Source: Actinoallomurus oryzae
GTDB taxonomy: Bacteria; Actinomycetota; Actinomycetes; Streptosporangiales; Streptosporangiaceae
DNA: 64,000 nucleotides
Reading direction: 5' to 3'
NCBI RefSeq assembly: GCF_039541955.1
Contig: NZ_BAABHF010000067.1
Coordinates: forward strand, 1-64,000
Part shown: positions 8,640 to 19,644 of the stretch, one piece after another
How the letters are laid out: every line of letters begins with the position of its first letter
Numbering within the stretch: position 1 is the first letter of the stretch
Notes under the pieces: model-generated
Told to the model about the DNA's origin: nothing
Databases searched by the model: none
What the model saw: the letters and a program-made list of their open reading frames with translations, nothing else
Program-made: the position numbers and the translations under genes

Positions 8640-10541
8640 GGGAGAAGGCGACGGGTCGGCCGCCGAAGCCTTGATCAGCGCGAGCACCTCCGGCCGCACG
8701 AGATCGGAGATCCTGTCGTACGGAACGGTGATCACGGTCTCGGCGCATGCCCAGAAGTAGCCCAGCAGCGGAGGCATGACGTCGAACTGGAGGCCCGTTC
8801 CCGTCGGCATCAGATCGAGTACCCGGGTCTCCTTGTCGTCATTGTCGAGGGTGCGGGCGCTCAGCGTGTCCTCGCCGGACCTCTCGCTCCCGGCGCAGAG
8901 TCCCTTGCCGGGAGCGGCGTCGGAGATGCGCCGTTCGAGGTCGGCCAGGCCGGATCGGGTGACGGCCTCGGGCCGGAGGATGTCCGATGCCCTGAGTCGC
9001 CGGCCGGTGGTGAGGTCGACGGTGACGGCACGCGTGGTGCCCAGATCCAACGGAGTGAGCGGTGCGTTGTGGGCCTTGAAGACGTAGCGTGCCGCCACCA
9101 GCCGTGGACCGCGTAGCCCGAGCTCGATGCCTGTCGCGATCGCCGGGTTCTTCACCCCGATGCCCCCGGCATCCGCGACACGGGCCACGCGGTAGCGCCG
9201 CAGTTGTTCATCAAGTGGCGCTCGCAGTTCCCGGTTCACGCGTTGTGCCACAGCCGGGTCGCGCAGGCCGTCGATACGCACGTACTTCCCCGCGACCATG
9301 AGGGCCGGGCGCGTGTACCGCTCGGTCAACGAGGCGAACGCGATGGTGGGGCCCTTCGGCGCAGCCGACCGGGGCGGTCCGTGGTGTTCGCGGGCGCCGC
9401 CGTGGTTCACGATGACGAAGACGGCCGCCGCTCCGACGACGATCGCGCCGACGACGGCCGCGCCCGCCTTGGCGCCCGCGTGGCCGAGCACGGTCTTCGC
9501 GGCCCCGTTGCCGGTCGCGCCCGTGCCGCCGTTCGCGCCACCGGTGGCGCCTCCGCCCGTGCCGCCCGCTCCTCCACCGCCTGCCCCTCCACCGCCTGTT
9601 CCTCCACCGCCCGGTCCGCCCATGCCGCCACCTGCGGCCCCGCCTCCACCGCCCGATCCGGTGCCCAGCGCGATCGCCAGAGGGGAGAGCGCGGCCAGCG
9701 CGGCGGCGATCTCGGCCAGGTGGCGCCGGCCGGCCCGTTCCCAGCCGCGTCCATAGGCCTCGGTCGCGATCAGCTCCAGCTCACCGACGAAGTCGAGTGC
9801 CGACGACGGCCGGTCGGACGGGTTCTTCGCCATGCCGCGTAGGACGAGCGGGCGTATCGGCTCGGCGACGTCCTCAACGGGGACCGGCGCGGTCAGATGG
9901 AGGTGCTTGAGGGCGTCCTGGTCGGTGCTTTCGTACGGCGGACGGCCGCTGACGCACTCGAAGAAGACGCACGTCGCGGCGTACACGTCGGTGGAAGGTG
10001 CGGCATGGCCGCCCGTCCACTGCTCGGGGGCCATGTACTTCGGTGTTCCGGCCGGCACGTCGGCCTGGCCGGAGCGGACCGCGATCCCGAAGTCGGCGAT
10101 CTTGCTCTGTCCGTCGTTCTGGACCAGCACGTTCCCGGGCTTGTAGTCGCGGTGCACGATCCCTGCGGAGTGGGCGGCGCCGAGGCCGACCAGCGAGCCC
10201 TTCAGCACGGCGAGGGCGGCCTCGGGGCCGGCCGGGCCGTGTGCGTCCAGTACCGCGCGAAGGGACGCGCCGGAGACCGCCTCCATCACGATCGCTGCGG
10301 CGCCCTCTGCCTCCGCGTACTCGTACAGCCGGGTGACATGCGGGCTGTGGAGAGTGGCCAGGATCCGGGCCTCCTGGCGGAACCGGGCCAGGAACCGGTC
10401 GCCGCCGAGACGTTCCACGGAGAGATATTTGATCGCCACGAGGGTGCCGGACCCATCGTGGCGCGCCAGCACGACCCGGCCGAAGGCACCCGTGCCCAAC
10501 TCGCGCAGTTCCGTATAGCCCGGGGCTCTCCAGTCGGTCAC
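8634..10541 (-). CDS. Receptor-like Ser/Thr protein kinase with RsiV-like extracellular domain
   Basis: 635 aa from GTG 10541, which has GAGGAGCAG just upstream. The kinase domain (about residues 8-270) has Lys38 in VAIKYL, HRD at 130-132 in the form HRDYKPGNV, DFG at 150-152 and an APE motif, so it should be active. A very long Gly/Ala/Thr-rich linker (about 300-370) leads to a single transmembrane helix (VVGAIVVGAAAVFVIV). The extracellular part (~240 residues) resembles DUF3298/RsiV C-terminal domains: DLTTGRRLRASDIL, and a final ETVITVPYDRISDLV strand. It probably senses an envelope signal (inference). The kinase domain is close in sequence to the kinase at 52440-54116, including HRDYKP, CVFFECV and TDVYxATCVF. 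Confidence 0.88.
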   Translation of the reverse strand: MTDWRAPGYTELRELGTGAFGRVVLARHDGSGTLVAIKYLSVERLGGDRFLARFRQEARILATLHSPHVTRLYEYAEAEGAAAIVMEAVSGASLRAVLDAHGPAGPEAALAVLKGSLVGLGAAHSAGIVHRDYKPGNVLVQNDGQSKIADFGIAVRSGQADVPAGTPKYMAPEQWTGGHAAPSTDVYAATCVFFECVSGRPPYESTDQDALKHLHLTAPVPVEDVAEPIRPLVLRGMAKNPSDRPSSALDFVGELELIATEAYGRGWERAGRRHLAEIAAALAALSPLAIALGTGSGGGGGAAGGGMGGPGGGGTGGGGAGGGGAGGTGGGATGGANGGTGATGNGAAKTVLGHAGAKAGAAVVGAIVVGAAAVFVIVNHGGAREHHGPPRSAAPKGPTIAFASLTERYTRPALMVAGKYVRIDGLRDPAVAQRVNRELRAPLDEQLRRYRVARVADAGGIGVKNPAIATGIELGLRGPRLVAARYVFKAHNAPLTPLDLGTTRAVTVDLTTGRRLRASDILRPEAVTRSGLADLERRISDAAPGKGLCAGSERSGEDTLSARTLDNDDKETRVLDLMPTGTGLQFDVMPPLLGYFWACAETVITVPYDRISDLVRPEVLALIKASAADPSPSPS

Positions 10542-10845
10542 ACCTGCTCCTCGGTGCTGTGGCGGCGCCGGACATAAGTGCGCGAGACGCCCCGGTGAAT
10601 GCTCCGGCCAGGATCGAGGCGCCCCGCACAATCGTTCGACGCGAAGGGTGCCGGATCGGTTGCCGTCAATACCGATACTTCCCTGGCATCTGCCACTTCC
10701 GGGCATCTGCCCGGTGCCGCCGCCCTGGGCCGCACGGGGGTCAAGCCGCCCGGTCGGCCAAGGCGCCCCGGTCGGCCAAGTAGACTTGTGGTCGCCGCGT
10801 GGATCCCGCGGCCACTCCCACACCCACGAAGCGAGACCCGCACGC
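10542..10845. other. Divergent intergenic region between kinase and typA
   Basis: About 300 bp without a convincing gene, holding the promoters of the leftward kinase and rightward typA. Two tandem copies of CGGTCGGCCAAG occur just before a TAGACTTG stretch at 10781, possibly a -10-like element for typA with no clear -35. Nothing else is recognised. Confidence 0.4.
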
Positions 10846-12702
<1,857 letters not shown>

Positions 12703-12732
12703 CCGGGCCGGGGTCGAGCGGGTCCGGGCGGG

Positions 12733-13959
12733 TCAGCGGTCGCGTTCGCGGTGCCGGGCCTGGGGCTGCCGGCGGTCGCTGCGCCGCCGTGTGACCGGAA
12801 GGCGCTGTTCGCCCGGCTCGATCCGCCAGCGCACGTCGGCGTGGATGCCGGCCTGTTCGAGGCGCTCGCGGGCGGCCTCGAACGACGCACACCACTGCTC
12901 CTCGCGCTCGAGGTCGAGGCGCCGCTGGTCGTCGCTCTCGGCGGGTTCGGTGCGCAGCAGCGCCATGCGTATCCGCCGCGCCTCGTCGACACGGACCTTG
13001 ACCGCGTGCTGTGACCAGTCGCCCCGGGTGAGGACGGCCTCACCCGAGTCGGCGGTCAGGGTCTCGAAGCCCTCGTCCACCTCGTAGCCGAGGCCCGCGA
13101 ACGCCTCCTGGAGCGCGGTCGTGACGTACCGGCGCTCGGCCTCGCGCTGGAGGTCGCCGACGAGGCGTACGGCCTCGGCACGAAGCCCCTCGTCGAGGGC
13201 TGCGGCGCCCTCGGCGACCTCGGCCAGCCGCGCGCGTACGTCGCCGGCGGCGGGATGGGTCTCCAGCTCGCGGACGAACCGCGCGGCGGCGGCACGGTCG
13301 TCGCGCCGCCTGCGGGCGTGCTCGTTGGCCTCCTGGATGCGGATGCGCACCTCGGTGAGGCGGCTCTCGGCCTCCCCCTGCGTGGTGGCGGAAGCGGCCT
13401 CCTCGGCGGCCTCGGTGACACGGCGCCGGTCGGCCTCGGTGGTGTCGGGCAGGAGCCGGGCGAGGACCCGGGCCAGCGTGGTGGCGAGCGCGGTGGCGGC
13501 GGGCGGCGGCGACGCGGCCGGTGCCGTGGCCTTCAGCGTCTCGGCGGCGGGAGCGAAGATGCGGCCGGTCACGGTGGAGGCGATGGCGGTGGCGAGCTCC
13601 TCTTCGGCCGTGGCCAGGGCGGCGTCGGTCTCGGCGCACCAGGCGACGAGCTCGCCGGCGGTCTTCTCGGCGGGCTCGAAGGGGAGCGGCAACGCGATCT
13701 GGGCGTCGTTCTCCTTGGCCGACGAGGCGAGCGCGGCGATGCGCGCGTTGCGGTCGAGCACCTCGGCGATCGCCTGCTCGTGGTGCCGGATCTCCTGGAG
13801 CCGGCGTGCCCGGACCTCGGCGCGCTCCTCGGCCAGCCCGGCGAGCACACCCGTGCCGGCGGCGGCCAGCCCGGCCGCGCCACCGAGCACGCGGATCAGC
13901 CCGAGGCTGGCGATGACCGCCGCGTCCAGTGCGATGTCGGCTTCGACGCCGCTGCTCAC
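12733..13959 (-). CDS. Coiled-coil protein of unknown function, kinase partner
   Basis: 408 aa. I do not recognise the family. The N-terminal ~45 residues are Ala/Gly/Leu-rich and could be a hydrophobic hairpin (VLGGAAGLAAAGTGVLAGLA). Most of the rest is Ala/Glu/Arg-rich helix with heptad-like spacing, i.e. long coiled coils (about 45-135 and 190-290). A more globular C-terminal segment (about 290-380) includes YEVDEGFETLTADSGEAVLTR, read here in parts. The tail is very basic. The start overlaps the 3' end of the upstream kinase gene by 4 nt (13956-13959), so the proteins are made together. It may be a substrate or scaffold of that kinase (inference). Confidence 0.8.
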   Translation of the reverse strand: MSSGVEADIALDAAVIASLGLIRVLGGAAGLAAAGTGVLAGLAEERAEVRARRLQEIRHHEQAIAEVLDRNARIAALASSAKENDAQIALPLPFEPAEKTAGELVAWCAETDAALATAEEELATAIASTVTGRIFAPAAETLKATAPAASPPPAATALATTLARVLARLLPDTTEADRRRVTEAAEEAASATTQGEAESRLTEVRIRIQEANEHARRRRDDRAAAARFVRELETHPAAGDVRARLAEVAEGAAALDEGLRAEAVRLVGDLQREAERRYVTTALQEAFAGLGYEVDEGFETLTADSGEAVLTRGDWSQHAVKVRVDEARRIRMALLRTEPAESDDQRRLDLEREEQWCASFEAARERLEQAGIHADVRWRIEPGEQRLPVTRRRSDRRQPQARHRERDR

Positions 13960-16316
13960 AGTCGCCCTCCCACGGCCTGCTCCTTCGTACGCTCACGCTC
14001 CTGCCGCCACCGCTGCGCCCGGACTCCGGTCATCACCACGTGCGCGATCGCCGCCGCCACCATGACCGCCAGCCACAGCAGCCAGGCGATGGAGATCACC
14101 ATGGCCACCACGACCAGGAAGACGACCATCGGCACCACCGCGACGAGCAGCAGCACGCCGCACCCGGCCGGACCACGGCGCCGCGTGGCTCCCGACAGTG
14201 TGCGGGAGGCGCCCGACACGCCTCGCTTGACCCCGCCGAGGCCCTTGGCCAGCCAGGACCACGGCCCGAGCGGCAGGTAGTCGGCGCCCTGGCGCGACGC
14301 GAGGAGGACCTCGCAGGCGACGCCGACGAGCCAGGTGCCGACCGCGGCGACCACGAGCAGTGTCGTGGGAGCGCCGACCGCGCCGACACCGCCGTAGCTG
14401 TCGCTTCGCGCGGCGTGGCGGAGCTGGGCCAGGAGCCATCCGCCACCCGCCCACACGACCAGCAGGGGCAGCGTCCACAGAACGGCCCGGGCCATCGCGG
14501 CAGGACGGCCGGCGAGGCGCCGGCGCTCGCGTTCGTTCCAGTGGCGCAGACCCTCGGCGGTCCGGCGTTCGGCCTCCTGCCGGTGGCGGGCCGCACCCTC
14601 GATCTCCAGCACGGCGTCGGGCGCCGCGCGTACGAGGGCGAAGAGGCGCAGCGGATCGTCTCCGACCTGCTCGGACAGCCAGCCGAACCAGGGAACCGGC
14701 TCCCGGACCTGCTCCCGCGCCCGTACGGCGGCCGAGCGCAGCGCGTCCTCCGTCTCGGCCGGCCGGCCGGCCAGCGCGAGGAGGGTCGCGAGCACCACGG
14801 GAGGCTCGTCCAGCCCGCGGGCACCCGCGTCGGGGAGGCGGCTCGCCGTACGCGGCAGCTGGGAGCGCAGCCAGCCGGCGAGGCGGTTCCACTCGGCGGC
14901 GAGCCCGTGCCAGCGGTCGTTGATCGCCGGAAGTTCGTCGCCTCCGGCGAACGCGGCGAACTCCGGCAGCAGGTGCAGCTCCCAGAGCTCCCGTACGACG
15001 CGGGCGGCGGTGGCCCGGTCGGGGTGGCGCGGGTCGTCGACCACGCCCGCGAGCGAGGGCAGGTCTTCCGGCAGGACGCGGAGCCCGAGATAGTACGGCT
15101 CCAGCGTCGGGTCGAGCCAGCGCACCAGGTGCAGGAGCTTGACGTTCGGCGGGCGGTCGCCGGTCAGTGACTGGTCGATCAGGCGGATGCGGCCCTCGGA
15201 GTCGTCGTCGAAGCCGCTCAGCCACTCGCGCAGCGCCTGCCACGCCTCGCTCGGCCCGACCGGGGTGAACATGGTGCCGAAGAAGTAGCGCGCGGCGTTG
15301 TCCCAGTCGGCGACGAGCGCACGGGCGAACTGTGCGCGGTCGGTGTAGGTCTGCCCGCCGAATGCCAGAGCGCCCCGCGCGGCGCCGGCCGCGAGCGGCG
15401 AGACGCGCGGCGGCTCGGGCTCGGCGACGGCCGGACTCTCGCCGGCGAGCCAGCGCTCGACCTCTTCGCGGGTCCAGCGCCGTCGGGGGTCACGGGTGAG
15501 CAGGCCGCGGCAGAGCAACCGCATGCGCGGGTCGGCGATGTCGTCACAGTCGATGGTGCGCGTGGCGAGGTGGTCGACGACGGCGGTCTCGCTCATGCCG
15601 GCGAACGGGGTACGGCCGGTGAGGAGCTCGCGCACGATGATGCCGAGCGACCACCAGTCACGGGCGGGGGAGACCTGGCCGGACAGCGACTCCGGCGCGG
15701 CGTACGCCAGCGTCCGCGACGACGACGCGAACACCACGCTCTGTTCGATCACCCGGCTCAGCCCGAAGTCGGTGATGGCGAGGCGCATCGGCGTGGTGCC
15801 GCGGACCAGGACGTTCTCCGGTTTGAGGTCGCGGTGCACGATGCCCGCCCGGTGCAGGCGGCCGAGCCCGGCCGCGAGCTGCGCGACCACCTCGGCGACC
15901 AGCGCGGGCGGCAGCCGTGACCCGACGGCCCTCAGGTTGCCGGCGGCGATGTACTCGATGACCTCGTAGTCACGGCCCTCGGCGTGCCCGGTCTCCAGGA
16001 TGCGCACGACGTGCGGCGAGTCGAGGGTGGGCAGCTTCTGCCAGACCTCGCGGTCGGCGGTGAAACCGCGGCGGAACAGCTTGACGACGAGCTCGGTGCC
16101 CGCGGCGTCGCGTACGTGCAGGAGGTCGGACTCGGCGCCCTGCGTGGGCAGCTCGCCGAGCAGCGTGAGCCGGCCGGACAGCTCGGCCGGGAGCCGTACG
16201 AGCGAGGGCGGCGCGGACGGCTCACCGTCGCGACGGGTCGTGTCCGGCCGGTCGGTGTCGCGGCGCGTCCCGAACTCATCGCGCCGCGTGTCGGACGGCC
16301 GCTCGATGTCCGCCAC
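13956..16316 (-). CDS. Ser/Thr protein kinase with C-terminal membrane region
   Basis: 786 aa. A short acidic/basic N-terminal extension (1-45) precedes the kinase domain (about 47-300), with Lys79 in ELVVKLF, HRDLKPEN from 161, DFG at 183-185 and an APE-like AAPESL; the glycine loop is atypical (GELPTQGAES). A ~300-residue helical middle region follows. Near the C-terminus there are four or more hydrophobic segments (for example VLWTLPLLVVWAGGGWLL, and a long run around 735-775). The kinase is thus N-terminal and cytoplasmic with a membrane-embedded C-terminus, unlike the usual PknB layout. It forms an operon with the coiled-coil protein downstream (4-nt overlap) and possibly the DUF4282 gene 70 bp upstream. 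Confidence 0.86.
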   Translation of the reverse strand: MADIERPSDTRRDEFGTRRDTDRPDTTRRDGEPSAPPSLVRLPAELSGRLTLLGELPTQGAESDLLHVRDAAGTELVVKLFRRGFTADREVWQKLPTLDSPHVVRILETGHAEGRDYEVIEYIAAGNLRAVGSRLPPALVAEVVAQLAAGLGRLHRAGIVHRDLKPENVLVRGTTPMRLAITDFGLSRVIEQSVVFASSSRTLAYAAPESLSGQVSPARDWWSLGIIVRELLTGRTPFAGMSETAVVDHLATRTIDCDDIADPRMRLLCRGLLTRDPRRRWTREEVERWLAGESPAVAEPEPPRVSPLAAGAARGALAFGGQTYTDRAQFARALVADWDNAARYFFGTMFTPVGPSEAWQALREWLSGFDDDSEGRIRLIDQSLTGDRPPNVKLLHLVRWLDPTLEPYYLGLRVLPEDLPSLAGVVDDPRHPDRATAARVVRELWELHLLPEFAAFAGGDELPAINDRWHGLAAEWNRLAGWLRSQLPRTASRLPDAGARGLDEPPVVLATLLALAGRPAETEDALRSAAVRAREQVREPVPWFGWLSEQVGDDPLRLFALVRAAPDAVLEIEGAARHRQEAERRTAEGLRHWNERERRRLAGRPAAMARAVLWTLPLLVVWAGGGWLLAQLRHAARSDSYGGVGAVGAPTTLLVVAAVGTWLVGVACEVLLASRQGADYLPLGPWSWLAKGLGGVKRGVSGASRTLSGATRRRGPAGCGVLLLVAVVPMVVFLVVVAMVISIAWLLWLAVMVAAAIAHVVMTGVRAQRWRQERERTKEQAVGGRL

Positions 16317-16386
16317 TACCCGTCCCTCGCCACGTCCGCCGTTGCCTGTGCGAGCCTAACGCGCCCGCGCGCGCCCAGGACAGGGA

Positions 16387-16908
16387 TCAGCGAAGCCCTT
16401 CCCGCTCCCGCATCGCCTTGAGATGCTCCGTGATCTTGAACTGGTTGATGACGAACTCCATGAACACACGGATCACGACGAGGTCGAATAGCCAGATCAA
16501 GGGCGCAGCGACGATCGTCATTACGGCGAGCGTCGGGTTCCAGGTGAAGAACGACAGTCCATACCACAGTACGACCAGCGCGAACATAGTGATCAGGACC
16601 GTCATCAAGGTATAGATCGTTCGTGCCAACCTGACGGTGAGCATGTGATCGAAGTTGACATCGAAGAGCGTTCCGAAGAAGCCCTTGTTCCCGCGACCAC
16701 GTGGCGCGTAGCCCGGCGGCGGAGGAGGCGCGCCATGGCCGGGAGGCGGAGCCTGCCAGGGACCGCCGGGTTGCGGCGGCGGACCCGGGTAGGCGTGCGG
16801 GTCGGTCTGGTAAGGCGGGGGCGGTGGTCCGCCCGGGTACGACGGCTGGGGCTCGCCCTGCCGCGGTGGCGGGGGACGGTGCCCGGGATCGTCGTGGGGG
16901 TTTGACAT
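16387..16908 (-). CDS. DUF4282-domain membrane protein
   Basis: 173 aa from ATG 16908, which has CCGAGGAGACCG directly upstream; a longer in-frame start at 16935 lacks such a site. The first ~85 residues are a Pro/Gly/Tyr-rich cytoplasmic tail. The rest carries two hydrophobic helices (YTLMTVLITMFALVVLWYGL and MTIVAAPLIWLFDLVVIRV) and a short charged C-terminal helix, preceded by FFGTLFDVNFDHMLTVRLAR. This is the DUF4282 pattern seen in actinobacterial small membrane proteins of unknown function. It precedes the kinase gene on the same strand, 70 bp away. Confidence 0.82.
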   Translation of the reverse strand: MSNPHDDPGHRPPPPRQGEPQPSYPGGPPPPPYQTDPHAYPGPPPQPGGPWQAPPPGHGAPPPPPGYAPRGRGNKGFFGTLFDVNFDHMLTVRLARTIYTLMTVLITMFALVVLWYGLSFFTWNPTLAVMTIVAAPLIWLFDLVVIRVFMEFVINQFKITEHLKAMREREGLR

Positions 16909-17230
16909 CGCGGTCTCCTCGGCTTCCACCGTCAAAGGCTAGACCGACAACGACCGCTCTTCACGTGACCGAGCCGCCAAAGCCTCTCTTGTTCCGCCCG
17001 CATGATGAAACCCGGCGGCCGGTCGGCGGGTCGGGCCGGGCAGGGACCCGTTGGACAGGTGCCCGGAACCGGAGGGGCCTTGGTGCGCGGTCATAAGTGT
17101 TTTAGCAGCATATGCCGGTTTTGCGGTGTGGTCGAAGTGGGGTATTCAACGCTGCGACTCTCTCTTTTGAGGATGACAGCGTCCCAACAAGGTGCAAAGA
17201 TTGCCTTTGCATTGCCGCAACGAGACCCGT
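16909..17230. other. Intergenic region, AT-richer, between DUF4282 and WXG-like genes
   Basis: About 320 bp without a convincing gene. The right-hand part (from about 17095) is clearly lower in GC than the rest of the window and marks the left edge of the 17.2-20.4 kb island. It must hold promoters for both divergent neighbours. Confidence 0.4.
17193..17211. promoter_or_regulatory. Inverted repeat TGCAAAG-N5-CTTTGCA upstream of the WXG-like gene
   Basis: A perfect 7-bp inverted repeat with a 5-nt spacer, ending 19 bp before the ATG at 17231. Its position and symmetry fit an operator for a dimeric repressor, or a short leader hairpin. No regulator gene is adjacent. Confidence 0.4.
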
Positions 17231-17500
17231 ATGGGGGGCGAGCGTCGTGGCGGACGGGATCTCCGTGCACTGACTCAGGAGTTGCAAGCCGCGGTGGCCC
17301 GAATCCAACAATTGTCCGACCAATATTGGCATGCGTTGGATCCGACGTGCGGTTACATGGATGACCGAGCCTGGATGGGGCCCGCCGGCCGCCGCTTCGG
17401 CACAGCCGTGCATTCGTATCGGAGCGAGCTTCAGGGACAACTCGCCAAGGCGGTGCGCAGCGCGCAGGACAAGCTCGCCGGGCTACCCAAGACCTCATGA
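17231..17500 (+). CDS. Small WXG100-like protein
   Basis: 89 aa from ATG 17231; a longer GTG start at 17192 is possible but would read through the inverted repeat. The protein is helical, with a central DDRAWMGPAGRRF turn (a W-x-G type helix-turn-helix) flanked by LTQELQAAVARIQQLSDQYW and VHSYRSELQGQLAKAV. This matches the length and architecture of WXG100/ESAT-6-like proteins, which dimerise and are exported by type VII secretion. The stop overlaps the start of the next gene (ATGA at 17497). No ESX machinery genes occur in the window. Confidence 0.68.
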   Translation: MGGERRGGRDLRALTQELQAAVARIQQLSDQYWHALDPTCGYMDDRAWMGPAGRRFGTAVHSYRSELQGQLAKAVRSAQDKLAGLPKTS

Positions 17501-19644
17501 GCGGCGACCCGACGATCAATCCGAACTTCGTAGGGGGCAAGCAGCCGGCGTTCGACATGCTGGTGAGCAGCCACTCGCGAGCGGCCTCGCAGATCGAGGA
17601 GCTCGCCCAGGCACTGTGGGCGGAGCTGAACAAGGCACAGCTCGATACTTTCCCGGCGATCCGGATCCGTGAGGTGGCCGGCCGTCTGCGGAAACAGACG
17701 GCCGATCTCCAGCGTCGTCAGCGTCTGATCCACGAGATGGAGCGCCAGAAGATCGGCTTTGATTTCCGTACGTCCGGGGGGACGTTCTGGGATCTTCCCG
17801 ACCGGCTGGACGCCCTTCAGAGCCGACTCGACGGCCTGGAGGCGGCCGATCTCGCGAATAAGGCCGCGGCCGGCGACCGGAAGGCCCTCAGCCGGCTCAT
17901 GAAGTACGCCCCGGAGGCGAACAACCCTGACTTCGCCAGATCTCTGCTCCAGCGACTGGGAGCAGACGGAGTGATCACCTTGCCGGCCGCTCTCGCGCAA
18001 CGGCTACGGACGGCCATGGACGCTCATAATCCCAACCTCGGAGCCGATGAGGCGGGCGTCCAGAGTGCGCTGAAGATGCTCAGCAAGGCGCTCGCGGTAG
18101 GGACGAATCCGGCGAGTAGTGGCTATCTCGGCGATGCGTTCTTGGATCAGCTCAAGACCCAAGGACGCGCCGATCACCGCTTCCCCGTAGGCGGACCCAA
18201 CGACACGTACAACGGCTATCAGTCCCTTGCGACTCTTCTCGACATGAGCGACGGGCACCCGCCCTTTTCAGCCCAGTTCATGCAGGTCGTCGGGACAGAT
18301 ATGGTCGCCTATGACCGAGAACACCGCCCGAGGCATCCTCTCCCGAGAAAGCCGCCTCCGGTCGTGTCCCCGTATGTGCCCGGGTTGCCGCATCATCGTC
18401 CGGAGGACGGATCGGCACCCATCCCCGACCTGGCCGGTCTCCTGCACCTGGGCTGGGCGCTCACCCCAGAGGGCGAAAGGGCCACGACGGATCCACCGTC
18501 CCAGGGACGCACGGACTTCTTGAACGGACTACTACACGCGGCCGGCTTCAGCAAGGACGGATCGCAGGCCCTCCTGAACCACACGCCGCCTGGCCAGAGA
18601 AACTCCGACCTCGAATACCTCCTACACGAGCGTCGCCCCCTGTGGGCCTACACCGACCATGGCACCAGGCTCGGCCAGGCGATGAGCGCCGCGATGTCCG
18701 GCCACGACCCGGTGTCGCAGAAGCTCTTCAAGGAGACCAGCGAGCTGCTCGGCCGCGATACGCGGAAATACTTCACCTATGGCAAGGACCACAAACTAAA
18801 GTTCACCAACGTAGATGGCCACGCCGACGATCTGTCCGGCCTCCGTCCCAGTCTAGGGGCCATTATGTGCTCTCACCTCAAGGACCTGGAAGACAGCATA
18901 TTCGCGGACATCAGTGGTAGCGAACCACCGAAATTTCTGCCCTCCCCGCGAGACGTCGACGCGCTCTTGGCCGAGGCTGGTCAGTCCGACGATGGATTCA
19001 TGTCCCTGGTGGAGAACGCGATCGGCCGCTCACGCGCCTTGCTCGATCAGCGTCCCGCCGAAGGCGTCGATAACATGCTGATCGCAGAGGGCGGTTTCCT
19101 CGGTCACCTCCTCGCGCTGCGCCATGAGGCGCTCGTCGCCCGTGGCGTGACGGTCGATACGGCGAACGCTCAGATCAAGGAGTTGATCGACAAAGGGATC
19201 GGACTCGTTCCCGTCCCGTATGCGAAACTCTTCAGCGGCGTGCCCGCGAGTGTCTACGGTGAACTCGCTGGCCAGCAGTACGGCAAGGTGGGTGCGTGGC
19301 TCTTTCAGCACATGCAGCAGGACGGAGGGTCCGTAGCACAGGACACGAAGGTCGCCACCAACGAGGAGGCGGTACGCAAACTGCTACGCCACATGTCGCT
19401 ATCCGTCGCGATCGACCGTTTCAACGCTTCTGGAGGCACGGCATCGGGCGAGCCGTTCGCCGACGATAAGGGAAAGATCCTCCCGCCGAGCCAGTGGGAC
19501 GATCAGGCGCGGTCGCGCTTCATCGACTGGTCCCAGGTTAAAAACTTCGCGGCTCCGCAGATGAGCCAGCAGGTCGAGACGGTTATAAAAAACAGCCATG
19601 ACGACGCGATCAGCAGTTTCAACGATACCGATGAGACACCGTAA
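17497..19644 (+). CDS. Large DUF6571-like protein, possible T7SS-linked effector or structural protein
   Basis: 715 aa, cytoplasmic-looking, with no signal peptide or membrane span. The N-terminal part (about 20-110) is coiled-coil-like (SRAASQIEELAQALWAELNK). The remainder is mixed alpha/beta with conserved-looking blocks such as GYLGDAFLDQL and HAAGFSKDGSQALL. It resembles actinobacterial DUF6571 proteins, which often follow a small WXG-like gene; I assign this from memory of the family layout and with caution. It is translationally coupled to the WXG-like gene and overlaps the following lipoprotein gene. Codon use is less GC-biased than in neighbouring genes. No enzymatic motif was found. 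Confidence 0.66.
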   Translation: MSGDPTINPNFVGGKQPAFDMLVSSHSRAASQIEELAQALWAELNKAQLDTFPAIRIREVAGRLRKQTADLQRRQRLIHEMERQKIGFDFRTSGGTFWDLPDRLDALQSRLDGLEAADLANKAAAGDRKALSRLMKYAPEANNPDFARSLLQRLGADGVITLPAALAQRLRTAMDAHNPNLGADEAGVQSALKMLSKALAVGTNPASSGYLGDAFLDQLKTQGRADHRFPVGGPNDTYNGYQSLATLLDMSDGHPPFSAQFMQVVGTDMVAYDREHRPRHPLPRKPPPVVSPYVPGLPHHRPEDGSAPIPDLAGLLHLGWALTPEGERATTDPPSQGRTDFLNGLLHAAGFSKDGSQALLNHTPPGQRNSDLEYLLHERRPLWAYTDHGTRLGQAMSAAMSGHDPVSQKLFKETSELLGRDTRKYFTYGKDHKLKFTNVDGHADDLSGLRPSLGAIMCSHLKDLEDSIFADISGSEPPKFLPSPRDVDALLAEAGQSDDGFMSLVENAIGRSRALLDQRPAEGVDNMLIAEGGFLGHLLALRHEALVARGVTVDTANAQIKELIDKGIGLVPVPYAKLFSGVPASVYGELAGQQYGKVGAWLFQHMQQDGGSVAQDTKVATNEEAVRKLLRHMSLSVAIDRFNASGGTASGEPFADDKGKILPPSQWDDQARSRFIDWSQVKNFAAPQMSQQVETVIKNSHDDAISSFNDTDETP

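Noticed and set aside
9520..9660. Repetitive tract in the kinase linker as a mobile or satellite repeat
   Set aside because: It encodes an in-frame Gly/Ala/Thr linker between kinase and TM helix, common in actinobacterial kinases.
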